Assembly (NCBI GenBank): GCA_944363915.1
Contig: CALVVR010000017.1
Span: 1-35,501, forward strand
Source of the DNA: an uncultured Bacilli bacterium
Lineage (GTDB): Bacteria; Bacillota_I; Bacilli_A; RF39; UBA660
Length of the DNA: 35,501 bases
Reading direction: 5' to 3'
Shown here: piece by piece, positions 18,273 through 27,335 of the stretch
Layout of the letters: every line of letters starts with the position of its first letter
Position numbering within the stretch: position 1 is the first letter of the stretch
The notes under the pieces: generated by a model
Told to the model about the DNA's origin: nothing
Databases searched by the model: none
What the model saw: the letters and a program-made list of their open reading frames with translations, nothing else
Position numbers and translations under genes: made by a program

Positions 18273-19622
18273 ATGAAAGAAAATATAATTCCTCATAGCA
18301 TTGAAGCTGAACAGGCTGTTTTAGGTTCAATGTTTTTGACTAAATATGCTCTTCAAAAAAGTATTGAAAGTTTAAATGAAAACTTGTTTTATTTAGATAG
18401 TCATAGCAAAATTTTTTCTACGATTAGAGATTTGTCAGAGAATAATAAGCCAATTGATATTATGACTGTCAGTGAAGAATTAAAAAAAAGGAATTTACTT
18501 AACAGTATTGGTGGAATTGAATATCTAACAGAAGTAGCGCGTAGTGTTCCAACCGCTGCTAATATTGACGAATATATTAGGATCGTTGAGGAAAAAGCAA
18601 TTTTAAGGAGATTGATCGACGAAGGCACATCTATTGTAACTGAAGCATATAATTCAACAAATTCAATCAACGAAATTTTAGATAATGCGGAAACTAAAAT
18701 TTTAAATGTTGTTAAAACAAGAAAAGGAACAGAATTTCGAAGTATTCAGGATGTTTTATTTAAAACTCAATCAGATTTGGAAAAAATATCTAAAAATAAA
18801 GGTGAAATGACAGGGATAGCAACTGGATTTTATAAGTTAGATAAGATAACTTCTGGTTTGCATCCTAACGAGTTAATTATTATTGCTGCCCGTCCTGGTA
18901 TGGGAAAAACAGCTTTTGCTTTAAATTTAGCTACTAATATGGCAATTAGTGGGAAGACAGTAGCTTTATTTAATATGGAAATGAGTGCTGAACAATTAGC
19001 GATGCGTATGCTTTCTTCAGTTGGCCAAATTTTTGGTGATAAATTAAAAAGTGGTAATTTAAAAAATGAAGATTGGAAAAGAGTTAATGAAGCAATTAGT
19101 CGTTTAGCTGATACTAAAATGTATATTGATGATACTGCTGGTATGACAATTAGTGAAATAAGAGCTAAATGTCGAAGACTTGCTTCCATGAAAGATGGAT
19201 TAGATGTGATTATTATTGACTATTTGCAATTAATTCAAGGAACAGATCGCTATAAAGGAAATCGTGTTCAAGAAGTAACCGAAATATCAAGAAATTTAAA
19301 AACTTTGGCAATGGAATTAAAAGTACCAGTTATTGCTTTGTCACAGTTATCACGTAGTGTTGAAGGTAAAGGAAGAAAAGATAATCGCCCCATTTTGAGT
19401 GATTTAAGGGAATCTGGTTCAATTGAGCAAGATGCGGATATTGTAGCGATGCTTCATCGTGAAGACTATTATAATCGTGAAGCTTTAATTGACGAAAATA
19501 CTAGTCGAACTACTTTGATTATTGCTAAACATCGTAATGGTCCAGTTACTGATATACCACTTATTTTTAAAACTAATACTAGTACATTTAATTCTGTCGA
19601 TGAAAGTATAGAAGGTGATTAA
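18273..19622 (+). CDS. dnaB: Replicative DNA helicase
   Basis: Hexameric helicase unwinding DNA at the replication fork (called DnaC in Bacillus). N-terminal primase-interacting domain from IPHSIEAEQAVLGSMF; RecA-like domain with Walker A RPGMGKT (207-213), NMEMSAEQLAMRML, DYLQLI (from Asp-316), and LSDLRESGSIEQDADIV. 449 aa is typical. The ATG at 18273 is preferred over the in-frame TTG at 18264, since the protein then begins MKENIIPHS like other DnaB proteins. No intein is present. It lies 11 bp after rplI. Confidence 0.98.
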   Translation: MKENIIPHSIEAEQAVLGSMFLTKYALQKSIESLNENLFYLDSHSKIFSTIRDLSENNKPIDIMTVSEELKKRNLLNSIGGIEYLTEVARSVPTAANIDEYIRIVEEKAILRRLIDEGTSIVTEAYNSTNSINEILDNAETKILNVVKTRKGTEFRSIQDVLFKTQSDLEKISKNKGEMTGIATGFYKLDKITSGLHPNELIIIAARPGMGKTAFALNLATNMAISGKTVALFNMEMSAEQLAMRMLSSVGQIFGDKLKSGNLKNEDWKRVNEAISRLADTKMYIDDTAGMTISEIRAKCRRLASMKDGLDVIIIDYLQLIQGTDRYKGNRVQEVTEISRNLKTLAMELKVPVIALSQLSRSVEGKGRKDNRPILSDLRESGSIEQDADIVAMLHREDYYNREALIDENTSRTTLIIAKHRNGPVTDIPLIFKTNTSTFNSVDESIEGD

Positions 19623-19623
19623 T

Positions 19624-21231
19624 TTGAAAAAAATAGGAGCAATTATAACTTGTTTAATTTTAGGAATAATTTTATTTCTGATTTGTTTTGATTATAACAA
19701 GCGTGAATATCCAAATGAATTTTATAATGTTTATTTAGATGGACAATATCTAGGAGTTATTCGTTCAGAAACAGAGTTGGAAAATTATATTAATCAAAAA
19801 GCCAATCATTTTATAAATGTCGAAGATGTAACTACAACTTATTGTGAAGATGATCGTTCATTAGAACAAATAATTGCTGAAGAAAATTTACAATCTATAA
19901 TCGATAGTAGTAAAGAAACAAAGTATTATCAAAACGATGATGGTTTAGATTGTATGGATATTACTATTGAAGATGGAGAAATGATTGAAACCGTTTATAC
20001 TCCAGAAGGGTTAAATGTTGAAAAAATTTTAACTTTTTCTGATGAACTTAATACCGTTGAAGAAATCTATTCAAAAATAGTCGATTTAAAGTCTTTTACA
20101 ATTAGAGGGTATCAATTTACTATAAAGAATGAGGATGATAATACATATGTTTATGTAACAGATAAAAATATTTTTGAACAAGCTAGTAATGAATTAATCA
20201 AGACTTATGTTGGGGCAGAAACTTACTCACAATATTTAAATGATACCCAAGCTAAAATTGAAACGGTTGGTTCATTAGTTGAAAATGTTTATATTGAAAA
20301 TGATATAACAGTTAAAGAAATGCAAATTCCCATCGATGAGACAATATATACTAATGTTGCTGATTTAGCGCAATTTCTTTTGTATGGTAGTGATCCAGTG
20401 ACTACTACTTATACTGTTAAAGAAAATGAGATGATTAGTGATATTGCTTTCAATAATAAAATAAGTAATCAAGAATTTTTGATATCAAATCCGCGTTATC
20501 GAAATGAAAATAGTTTAATAACAGTTGGAACAGAAGTTTTGATTAAAGAAACAGATCCAAAATTACGCGTTGTTGTTGAAATGTATGTTGTTGAAGATAG
20601 AACAAGCGATTATGAAACTGTTTATCAATATGACGACAATGAATATATTGGTTATGAAGAAGTTGTTCAAGAAGGTGAAGATGGATTAGAGCGAGTTAGT
20701 CAAAAACAAAAGATTGTTAATGGTGATATTGCCTTTGTTGAACCAGTAAGTAAAGAAACTTTAAAAAATACTATTGATGAGATTATTATTAAAGGTGATA
20801 AATATGTTCCTAATGTTGGAGATATTAGCAATTGGGCTTGGCCTAGTGTCAGTGGTTGGGTCATTACAACTGATTATGCTTGGCGAATTCATCCAATTAC
20901 TGGTGGTCGTGATTTCCACGATGCATTAGATATTGCCGGAATGGGATATAACTCACCTGTTTATTCTGCTAATAACGGAACAGTTATAATAAAAGAATAT
21001 CGTTATGATTATGGTAATTACATGGTAATTGATCATAATAACGGTTATTATACCGTTTATGCCCATATGAATAAATTTATGGAAGGAATCAATATCGGAT
21101 CAACGGTTGCTCGTGGTCAACAAATTGGGTATGTTGGATCAACTGGTTATTCAACAGGACCACATATTCATTTTGAAGTATGGAAAGATTGTCGTTATTG
21201 TAAAATTAATCCTTGGAGTGTTTATCGATGA
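19624..21231 (+). CDS. Membrane-anchored M23 peptidoglycan endopeptidase with LysM-like and G5 domains
   Basis: Zinc metallopeptidase expected to cleave peptidoglycan cross-links outside the membrane. An N-terminal anchor helix (about residues 5-24) is followed by a roughly 230-residue unassigned extracellular region, a LysM-like segment (TYTVKENEMISDIAFNN onwards), a G5-like domain (near ETVYQYDDNEYIGYEEVV), and the C-terminal M23 domain. Zinc and catalytic residues are present: His-432 and Asp-436 (FHDALDIA; the family norm is HxGxD, here the Gly is Ala), His-481 (YAHM), His-514 and His-516 (GPHIHFEVW). The start is TTG immediately after the dnaB stop with GGTGAT correctly spaced; the in-frame GTG at 19615 lies inside that site. 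The last 4 bp overlap walJ. Confidence 0.93.
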   Translation: MKKIGAIITCLILGIILFLICFDYNKREYPNEFYNVYLDGQYLGVIRSETELENYINQKANHFINVEDVTTTYCEDDRSLEQIIAEENLQSIIDSSKETKYYQNDDGLDCMDITIEDGEMIETVYTPEGLNVEKILTFSDELNTVEEIYSKIVDLKSFTIRGYQFTIKNEDDNTYVYVTDKNIFEQASNELIKTYVGAETYSQYLNDTQAKIETVGSLVENVYIENDITVKEMQIPIDETIYTNVADLAQFLLYGSDPVTTTYTVKENEMISDIAFNNKISNQEFLISNPRYRNENSLITVGTEVLIKETDPKLRVVVEMYVVEDRTSDYETVYQYDDNEYIGYEEVVQEGEDGLERVSQKQKIVNGDIAFVEPVSKETLKNTIDEIIIKGDKYVPNVGDISNWAWPSVSGWVITTDYAWRIHPITGGRDFHDALDIAGMGYNSPVYSANNGTVIIKEYRYDYGNYMVIDHNNGYYTVYAHMNKFMEGINIGSTVARGQQIGYVGSTGYSTGPHIHFEVWKDCRYCKINPWSVYR

Positions 21232-21977
21232 GAATATCGATTTTAGCTTCTGGGTCCAAAGGTAATTGTACTTATATTGAAACAAGTTATACTAAAACAT
21301 TGATTGATGTGGGGATGAGTAATTTATATATTGAAAAAAAATTGATATCTTTAGGTGTTGATCCAGATGCTATCAGTAATATTTTTATTACTCATACCCA
21401 TGTTGATCATATCGCTGGGTTAAAAGTTTTCATAAAAAAGCATCATCCAACTGTTTATTTAACTGCGAAAATGTATGATGAGTTAAAAGACGATATAATT
21501 GATTATGTGATTATTGAAGATAAAATTGTCGTATCTGATTTGACAGTTGACTTTTTTAAAACATCTCATGATGCACCTGACTCAGTTGGATACATATTTA
21601 GTAGTGGTGATAAAGAATTTGTTTATGTTACTGATACTGGTTATATTAACTTTAAAATTTTAAAGAAAATAGCCAATAAAGATTTTTATACTTTTGAAAG
21701 TAATCACGATATAGAAATGCTTATGAACAATCCTAATTATCCTTATCATCTTAAGCAAAGAATTTTAGGCGATAAAGGTCATTTATCTAATACACAATGT
21801 GCTGATTATTTAAAAAAAATAGTTGGCAATAAAACAAAATATATTGTTTTAGCGCATCTTTCTGAACAGAATAATCGCCCATCTTTAGCTTTTGATAACT
21901 TAAAAGATAAATTAGATGATAGTATTAAAATAATTATCGCAAATCAAAATGAGAATACCGAGTTGATCGAAATATGA
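21228..21977 (+). CDS. walJ: WalJ/YycJ-type metallo-beta-lactamase-fold hydrolase
   Basis: A cytoplasmic MBL-fold protein; family members influence cell-wall/division coordination and DNA repair, with the exact substrate unsettled. Visible: N-terminal RISILASGSKGNCTYIE, the metal-binding THTHVDHIAGL motif, FKTSHDAPDSVGYIF, DTGYI and FESNHD, and the late His in AHLSEQNN. 249 aa is close to the usual 260. The ATG at 21228 overlaps the M23 gene stop (ATGA); the upstream in-frame TTG at 21213 lies inside that gene and its GGAG serves as the binding site. In Bacillus walJ follows walRKHI; those genes are absent here. Confidence 0.95.
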   Translation: MRISILASGSKGNCTYIETSYTKTLIDVGMSNLYIEKKLISLGVDPDAISNIFITHTHVDHIAGLKVFIKKHHPTVYLTAKMYDELKDDIIDYVIIEDKIVVSDLTVDFFKTSHDAPDSVGYIFSSGDKEFVYVTDTGYINFKILKKIANKDFYTFESNHDIEMLMNNPNYPYHLKQRILGDKGHLSNTQCADYLKKIVGNKTKYIVLAHLSEQNNRPSLAFDNLKDKLDDSIKIIIANQNENTELIEI

Positions 21978-22405
21978 TTAGAATAATCTGTGTTGGAAAG
22001 TTAAAGGAAAAATATTTAGTTGATGCTTGTCAAGAATATATTAAAAGAATTGGTAAATATACTAAAATAGAAGTAATTGAACTAAAAGACAGCAATATTG
22101 AAGAAGAAAAAGATAATATTTTAAAACATATCAATAAAGATTATATTGTTACTTTAGATGTTGAAGGAAATATGCTTGACTCCCCTACTTTAGCTAATAA
22201 AATTGATAATATCTATTTAACTAATTCTAACATCACTTTTATTATTGGTGGTTCTTATGGTCTTCATAATGATATCAAAAAGTTAAGTGATTTTAGTTTA
22301 TCATTTTCTAAATTAACTTTTCCTCATCAATTGTTTAGAGTTATGTTATTAGAACAAATATATCGTAGTTTTAAAATAATGAATAATGAAACTTATCATA
22401 AATAA
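21974..22405 (+). CDS. rlmH: 23S rRNA pseudouridine-1915 N3-methyltransferase
   Basis: SPOUT-class methyltransferase acting on pseudouridine 1915 in helix 69 of 23S rRNA. Starts MIRIICVGKLKEKYL; the SAM-binding knot region is FIIGGSYGLHNDI and the C-terminus is LTFPHQLFRVMLLEQIYRS ending NNETYHK, all hallmarks. 143 aa is somewhat shorter than the usual 159, with the difference in the middle. It overlaps walJ by 4 bp (ATGA) and is the last gene of the operon. Confidence 0.98.
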   Translation: MIRIICVGKLKEKYLVDACQEYIKRIGKYTKIEVIELKDSNIEEEKDNILKHINKDYIVTLDVEGNMLDSPTLANKIDNIYLTNSNITFIIGGSYGLHNDIKKLSDFSLSFSKLTFPHQLFRVMLLEQIYRSFKIMNNETYHK

Positions 22406-22421
22406 ATTGATAAGTTTTTTT
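22390..22421 (+). terminator. Terminator of the gdpP-like to rlmH operon
   Basis: A perfect 9-bp stem (AACTTATCA and TGATAAGTT, 9-nt loop containing the rlmH stop) is followed by five T. Confidence 0.9.
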
Positions 22422-22454
22422 GAAACAAAATTATAAAAGTTATTTTACTTTTAA

Positions 22455-22495
22455 TTGTGTTTTTAGTAAAAAAATTATATAATATAGTTATATTA
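22455..22495 (+). promoter_or_regulatory. Promoter of the nucleoside-salvage operon with a possible operator
   Basis: -35 TTGTGT, 17-bp spacer, -10 TATAAT (22478-22483), no TG extension. An inverted repeat TAATATA-GT-TATATTA (22480-22495) starts in the -10 box and ends two bases before the AGGAGG ribosome binding site; a nucleoside-responsive repressor could bind here, but an all-AT repeat is weak evidence. Confidence 0.75.
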
Positions 22496-22505
22496 AGGAG
22501 GACAT

Positions 22506-23222
22506 ATGATAGAGACACCACATATAAAATGTTATAAAGAAGATATTGCTAGTATTGTATTAATGCCCGGTGATCCATTAAGAGCCAAATTTATTGCAGA
22601 AAATTATTTAGATAATTATAAATTAGTTAATGAAGTTAGAAATATGTTAGCTTATACTGGATTTTATAAAGGTAAAAAAATAACGGTTTTTTCTTCTGGT
22701 ATGGGATTAGCAAGTATGGGAATATATTGTTATGAATTATATAAATTTTTTGATGTTAAATACATTATTCGAATTGGTTCTTGTGGCAGTAATAATCCTA
22801 ATATTAAATTATTAGATATTGTTTTAGCAACATCAAGCTATACCGAAACTAATTTTAGTTATACTTTTAATAGTGAGAATATAAATGAAGTTAATTCAAG
22901 CTCAAAATTAAATAATATCATTATTAATAAAGCTAAAAATTTAAATTTAAAAACTGGTAAAACAGCCTGTACTTTAGTTTTTGATGCTTATATGCAAGAT
23001 CAAAAAGGTTATAATGCAAGATTACCTAAAGATATAATAGCTAGTGAAATGGAAGCTTTTGCCCTATTTTATATTGCTAAAAAGCTAGAAAAACAAGCTA
23101 GTTGTTTATTAACCGTGTCTGATTCTATTTATGAAAACAAAAAAATAACTACAATAGAAAGACAAAATAATTTAAAAGATATGATTGAACTTGCTTTAGA
23201 ATCTTGTTTGGAGGTTGAATAA
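22506..23222 (+). CDS. deoD: Purine-nucleoside phosphorylase (DeoD type)
   Basis: Phosphorolysis of purine (deoxy)ribonucleosides to base and (deoxy)ribose 1-phosphate. Family motifs: MPGDPLRAKFIAENYL, SSGMGLASMGIYCYEL (phosphate loop), RIGSCGSN, SEMEAFALFYIAK (nucleoside-binding Glu) and LTVSDSI with the catalytic Asp region. 238 aa is typical of the hexameric DeoD class. Strong AGGAGG ribosome binding site. The TAATG junction joins it to cdd. Confidence 0.98.
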   Translation: MIETPHIKCYKEDIASIVLMPGDPLRAKFIAENYLDNYKLVNEVRNMLAYTGFYKGKKITVFSSGMGLASMGIYCYELYKFFDVKYIIRIGSCGSNNPNIKLLDIVLATSSYTETNFSYTFNSENINEVNSSSKLNNIIINKAKNLNLKTGKTACTLVFDAYMQDQKGYNARLPKDIIASEMEAFALFYIAKKLEKQASCLLTVSDSIYENKKITTIERQNNLKDMIELALESCLEVE

Positions 23223-23596
23223 TGGAATTAATGGATAAAGCTATTGAAGCTAAAAAAAATTCTTATAGTCCCTACTCTAATTTTAAGGTAGGAGCTGCTT
23301 TATTAACTAAAGATAATAAAATTTATACAGGTTGTAATATTGAAAGTGTATCTTATACACCTACTTGTTGTGCGGAAAGAACCGCTTTCTTTAAAGCTAT
23401 TAGCGAAGGAAAAAAAGAATTTAAAGCTATTGCCATTAGTGGTGATACTCCTTTTTGTTATCCTTGTGGCGTATGTCGTCAAGTTATGAGTGAATTTTGC
23501 GATGATGATTTTAAAATATATGTTGGAAATAACAAGGAATATAAAGAATACACTTTAAAAGAATTACTACCCTATTCTTTTGATATGGAGAAATAA
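23222..23596 (+). CDS. cdd: Cytidine deaminase
   Basis: Zinc enzyme converting (deoxy)cytidine to (deoxy)uridine. CAERTAFFKAI gives the first zinc Cys and the proton-shuttling Glu, PCGVCRQVM the other two Cys ligands; the substrate motif GCNIESVSY is present. 124 aa is the short tetrameric class. Its product is a substrate of the next gene, so the order deoD-cdd-pdp forms a complete salvage unit. Confidence 0.98.
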   Translation: MELMDKAIEAKKNSYSPYSNFKVGAALLTKDNKIYTGCNIESVSYTPTCCAERTAFFKAISEGKKEFKAIAISGDTPFCYPCGVCRQVMSEFCDDDFKIYVGNNKEYKEYTLKELLPYSFDMEK

Positions 23597-23598
23597 CT

Positions 23599-24864
23599 AT
23601 GACTATGTATGATATTATAGAAAAAAAGAAAAATAAAAATACTTTAACTAAAGAAGAAATTTCTCTTTTTGTTAATGGTTATGTTAATAATGAAATACCA
23701 GATTATCAAGTAGCTAGTTTACTTATGGCGATAGTTTTAAATGGTATGAATGATGAAGAGGTTACTAATTTGACTTTAGCCATGGCTAATTCTGGTGATA
23801 AAATGGAATATAATTTTAAAGCTGTGGATAAACATTCAACTGGTGGCGTTGGGGATAAGACTACTTTAATTGTTGCCCCTATTGTTGCTAGCCTTGGTTG
23901 TAAAGTAGCTAAAATGAGTGGTAAAGGATTAGGGTTCACTGGTGGAACTATTGATAAATTAGAGTCCATTCCTGGTTTCAGAGTTCAATTATCTGAAGAT
24001 GAATTTATTCATCAAATAAATGAAATTAATATAGCTTTAATCAGTCAAACTAAAAATATCGCTCCAGCCGATAAAAAAATATATGCTCTAAGAGATGTGA
24101 CTGCAACTGTTGATAGTATTCCCCTAATTGCTTCTAGTATTATGAGTAAAAAAATAGCTAGTGGAGCTTCTAATTTAGTATTAGATGTTAAAGTAGGAAC
24201 TGGCGCATTTATGAAAAATGTTGAAGATGCTAAAGAGTTAGCTACTACAATGGTCAACATTGGTAAAAATGCTAATATTAATACTTTAGCTATATTATCC
24301 AATATGAATCAACCTTTGGGAAATAATATTGGTAATATTTTAGAAGTAAAAGAAGCTATCGAAGTATTAGAAGGTAATGGGCCAACAGATTTAAAAGAAC
24401 TATCTATTGAATTGGCTAGTTATATGGTTAGTCTGTTTAAAAACATATCTTATGACTTGGCTAAAAATCAAGTGGTTGAAGCATTAGAAAATAAGCAAGC
24501 CTTAAATAAATTTTATCAATTAGTTAGTAGTCAAGGAGGCAATCTAGAAAAAATAACTTTTAATCCCAAGTATGAGTACAAAATATATTCTAAAAAAGAA
24601 GGTTATCTTACTAAAATGAATACTGAAGAAATTGGTAAAATCGCATCATTATTAGGAGCTGGTAGAATGACTAAAGATGACATTATTGATTATGAAGCGG
24701 GAATAATTTTAAATAAAAAAATAAATGATTATGTTAAAGAAAATGATTTATTAGCTACTCTTTATACTAATAAAGAAGTTGATCTAACCGATAACTATTT
24801 ACATGCTATTGAAATAAATAATAAATCAACTGAAAATAAATTAATATTAGGAGTAATAAAATGA
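23599..24864 (+). CDS. pdp: Pyrimidine-nucleoside phosphorylase
   Basis: Cleaves uridine, deoxyuridine and thymidine to base and sugar 1-phosphate. The thymidine/pyrimidine phosphorylase signature SGKGLGFTGGTIDKLESIPG is clear; KHSTGGVGDKTTLIVAPIVA is the phosphate site, and DVKVGTGAFMK lies in the alpha/beta domain. 421 aa against about 433 in the family. The start ATG has GGAGAA upstream; an in-frame ATG two codons later is an alternative. A 4-bp overlap (ATGA) couples it to the next gene. Confidence 0.97.
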   Translation: MTMYDIIEKKKNKNTLTKEEISLFVNGYVNNEIPDYQVASLLMAIVLNGMNDEEVTNLTLAMANSGDKMEYNFKAVDKHSTGGVGDKTTLIVAPIVASLGCKVAKMSGKGLGFTGGTIDKLESIPGFRVQLSEDEFIHQINEINIALISQTKNIAPADKKIYALRDVTATVDSIPLIASSIMSKKIASGASNLVLDVKVGTGAFMKNVEDAKELATTMVNIGKNANINTLAILSNMNQPLGNNIGNILEVKEAIEVLEGNGPTDLKELSIELASYMVSLFKNISYDLAKNQVVEALENKQALNKFYQLVSSQGGNLEKITFNPKYEYKIYSKKEGYLTKMNTEEIGKIASLLGAGRMTKDDIIDYEAGIILNKKINDYVKENDLLATLYTNKEVDLTDNYLHAIEINNKSTENKLILGVIK

Positions 24865-25325
24865 AAGAAGTTATTGATAAACTAATTAAAAATAATAAAA
24901 CCATTGCAGCCATGGAGTCTTGTACTGGTGGTGCTTTGGCTAATGAAATCACTAATGTTGCTGATGCAAGTAAAGTTTTTAAATTTAGTGCAATTACTTA
25001 TTGCAATGAATTTAAAGTAAAAATGGGAGTTGATAACAAAATAATTTCTAAATATACTGTTTATAGTATTGAAGTGGCCAAAGAAATGAGTAAAGTAATA
25101 TCTGATTTTACTAATTGTGATTATGGCATAGGTATAACAGGACAACTAAAAAAAGCTGACGAAAACAATCCCGTTGATAATGATAACTTAGTTTATATTA
25201 GTATTTATGATAAAAATAAAAATTTCTATTATACAATGAGTATTGAAGTATTAGACTTGCCAAGAAGTGAAAATAAAAAATATGTCGTAAATAAGATTGT
25301 TACTTTACTTAAAACAATCGTATAA
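24861..25325 (+). CDS. pncC: Stand-alone CinA C-terminal domain protein (nicotinamide-nucleotide amidase family)
   Basis: The family deamidates nicotinamide mononucleotide to nicotinate mononucleotide. The signature AAMESCTGGALANEIT with the nucleophilic Ser region is intact, followed by FSAITYCNEFKVKMGV and SIEVAKEMSKVI. The usual GIAGPGG loop is altered to GITGQLKKADENNP, so activity is less certain. At 154 aa it corresponds to CinA lacking the N-terminal COG1058 domain. It overlaps pdp by 4 bp. Confidence 0.88.
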   Translation: MKEVIDKLIKNNKTIAAMESCTGGALANEITNVADASKVFKFSAITYCNEFKVKMGVDNKIISKYTVYSIEVAKEMSKVISDFTNCDYGIGITGQLKKADENNPVDNDNLVYISIYDKNKNFYYTMSIEVLDLPRSENKKYVVNKIVTLLKTIV

Positions 25326-25365
25326 AAATAATAATTAAAAATCAATATTAATTAGGTGATTAAAA

Positions 25366-25884
25366 TTGAAAAAATTAATATTGGTTATTTTTATAATTGT
25401 TTGTTTTTATGTTTGTTTAGGACATGTAAGCAGCTTAGTTATTCCTGAAGATGCATTGCGAATCAGAGTTATTGCTAATAGCAATGACGAATATGACCAA
25501 GGTGTTAAAAGTATTGTTAAAGAAAATATACAATATAAAATGTATGACTTATTAAAAGATACTAAAGGGATTGATGAAGCTAGAAAGATAATTCATAATA
25601 ATTTAAACAATATTGATAGTGAAGTAGAAAACACTTTACAATTATTAAATTATAATCTTGGTTATGATATTAATTATGGATTAAATTATTTTCCGAGTAA
25701 AGAATATAAAGGAGTTATTTATAATGAGGGATATTATGAATCTTTAGTTATTACCTTAGGTGAAGGTAAAGGTGATAATTGGTGGTGTGTTTTATTTCCT
25801 CCTTTATGTTTAATTGAAGCTGAGGCAAGCGATGATGTAGAGTATACTTCTTTTGTTAAGGAATTATTAGAAAAATATTTATAA
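25366..25884 (+). CDS. spoIIR: Stage II sporulation protein R
   Basis: In spore formers SpoIIR is secreted from the forespore and triggers SpoIIGA to process pro-sigma-E in the mother cell. An N-terminal signal or anchor helix (residues 3-25) is followed by the conserved LRIRVIANSNDEYDQGVKSI block, and by YYESLVITLGEGKGDNWWCV running into LFPPLCLIEA, the most diagnostic part of the family. 172 aa with no internal damage. The start is TTG at 25366 behind GGTGAT. It sits 40 bp after pncC with no promoter evident, so it is probably read with the nucleoside operon, and it is closed by a terminator. Its expression in a housekeeping operon rather than from a forespore promoter would be unusual. Confidence 0.93.
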   Translation: MKKLILVIFIIVCFYVCLGHVSSLVIPEDALRIRVIANSNDEYDQGVKSIVKENIQYKMYDLLKDTKGIDEARKIIHNNLNNIDSEVENTLQLLNYNLGYDINYGLNYFPSKEYKGVIYNEGYYESLVITLGEGKGDNWWCVLFPPLCLIEAEASDDVEYTSFVKELLEKYL

Positions 25885-25896
25885 TAAAATAATAGT

Positions 25897-25936
25897 AAAA
25901 ACGATTTAATAGATAAATTTCGAAAAATCGTTTTTC
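25897..25936 (+). terminator. Terminator of the deoD-spoIIR operon
   Basis: A perfect 11-bp stem (AAAAACGATTT and AAATCGTTTTT) with a 17-nt loop, ending in T. Confidence 0.85.
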
Positions 25937-25947
25937 TTTATATAGTA

Positions 25948-25976
25948 TTGCTTACATTATATTTTTGTTATATAAT
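25948..25976 (+). promoter_or_regulatory. Promoter of tilS
   Basis: -35 TTGCTT, 17-bp spacer, -10 TATAAT, ending 16 bp before the chosen ATG. It coincides with the extra N-terminal codons of the longest possible frame, which argues that tilS starts later. Confidence 0.8.
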
Positions 25977-25992
25977 GATAATGGTGAAAACT

Positions 25993-27321
25993 ATGGACAA
26001 AGTATATCAAGATTTATTAGAAAGATTAAAAATAAAATATGGTGATGCAATTATTGTCGGTGTTTCTGGTGGACCAGATTCAATGGCTTTATTACATATA
26101 TTAATAAGATTAAAAAAAGCTTTAGATTTACAAATCATCGTAGCTCATGTTAATCATAATACTGGTAGAAAAGGCCAATATGAAGAGCAGAAATTTGTTG
26201 AAGAATATTGTAAAAAAAATAGTGTAGTTTTTGAAACAATGATTATTGAAGGATATGGTGACGATAATTTTCACAACGAAGCAAGAAGTATTAGATATAA
26301 TTATTTTGCTAATTTAGTAAAAAAGTATCATGCTAAATATGTTTTTACTGCTCATCACGGAGATGATTTAATTGAGACAATTTTAATGCGAATTGTAAGA
26401 GGTTCAACACTAAAGGGTTATAGTGGCTTTGCTGAAACAGTTAAAATGAATGGTTATTATATTGTAAGACCATTAATTCATGTAACTAAAGATGATATAT
26501 ATAAATACTTAAATAAACACAAGATAAAATATATGTTAGATTCATCTAATACAAAGGATGTATATACAAGAAATAGATTTAGAAAATATATTGTGCCAGA
26601 GTTTAAAAAAGAAGATAAATTGGTTCATGAAAAATTTTATAAATTTAGTAGAACTTTATTAGAGTATAATAATTATATTGATAAGCAAGTTGCTAAAAAA
26701 TATAAAAGGATAGTCCCAGATAATGTGTTAAATATCGAAGAATATTTAAAAGAAGAACCACTTATTCAAACCAAAATAATTTATTTAATGTTAGAACGTA
26801 TATATCAAGATGATTTGATGTTAATAACTGATAAACATTGTGAATTAATCCATAATTTAATCACCTCTAAAAAAGCTAATGCAACAATTCATTTACCTAA
26901 TAATATTCAAGCAATTAAATCATATAATAACTTAGAGATTTCTAAATTAGAACTTAAAAATAATATTTATGAAATCCAAATTGAAGAATATTTAAACTTA
27001 CCAAATGGCAAAAACATTGAAATAATTAAAGAAAGCAAGAACGATGGCAATGATATTTGCCGATTAGATTTAAATGAGGTAAAACAACCATTATATGTTA
27101 GAAATCGTCGTAATGGTGATAAAATGACTGTTAAAGGAATGTTAGGTCGGAAAAAAATTGCTGATATTTTTATTGACGATAAAATAACTAGTAAAGATCG
27201 CGATTTATGGCCAATCGTTTGTGATGCTAATGATGAAATAATTTGGTTACCAGGATTAAAAAAATCGAAATTTTGTAAAGAAAAAAATGAAAAGTATGAT
27301 ATAATACTTAAGTACTATTAA
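25993..27321 (+). CDS. tilS: tRNA(Ile)-lysidine synthase
   Basis: Ligates lysine to C34 of the CAU-anticodon tRNA-Ile using ATP, so that it reads AUA; essential in an AT-rich genome heavy in AUA codons. P-loop SGGPDSM (residues 25-31), [17 protein letters not shown] and [18 protein letters not shown] are typical, as is the C-terminal TilS domain with [10 protein letters not shown] and [14 protein letters not shown]. 442 aa. The frame is open to 25948, but those codons overlap the -35 and -10 boxes; ATG 25993 has GGTGA at the right distance. In Bacillus hpt lies between tilS and ftsH; here ftsH follows directly. Confidence 0.96.
   Translation: MDKVYQDLLERLKIKYGDAIIVGVSGGPDSMALLHILIRLKKALDLQIIVAHVNHNTGRKGQYEEQKFVEEYCKKNSVVFETMIIEGYGDDNFHNEARSIRYNYFANLVKKYHAKYVFTAHHGDDLIETILMRIVRGSTLKGYSGFAETVKMNGYYIVRPLIHVTKDDIYKYLNKHKIKYMLDSSNTKDVYTRNRFRKYIVPEFKKEDKLVHEKFYKFSRTLLEYNNYIDKQVAKKYKRIVPDNVLNIEEYLKEEPLIQTKIIYLMLERIYQDDLMLITDKHCELIHNLITSKKANATIHLPNNIQAIKSYNNLEISKLELKNNIYEIQIEEYLNLPNGKNIEIIKESKNDGNDICRLDLNEVKQPLYVRNRRNGDKMTVKGMLGRKKIADIFIDDKITSKDRDLWPIVCDANDEIIWLPGLKKSKFCKEKNEKYDIILKYY
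27297..27305 (+). promoter_or_regulatory. Extended -10 promoter of ftsH inside the tilS 3' end
   Basis: TGATATAAT lies 31 bp before the ftsH ATG and within the last codons of tilS. No good -35 box at normal spacing. It could give ftsH expression independent of tilS. Confidence 0.5.
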
Positions 27322-27335
27322 AAAAGGAGGAATTT

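Noticed and set aside
17922-18296. 124-codon minus-strand reading frame opposite rplI and other antisense frames
   Set aside because: Shadows of well-supported genes on the opposite strand, with no ribosome binding sites or recognisable sequence.
19624-21231. SpoIIQ identity for the M23 protein, suggested by spoIIR nearby
   Set aside because: LysM-like and G5-like domains, a much longer ectodomain and location next to dnaB-walJ do not match SpoIIQ, which is short and lacks them.
25948-25992. 15 extra N-terminal residues of TilS
   Set aside because: The codons coincide with a -35/-10 promoter at 17-bp spacing, start at TTG with no ribosome binding site, and precede a well-placed GGTGA-ATG.
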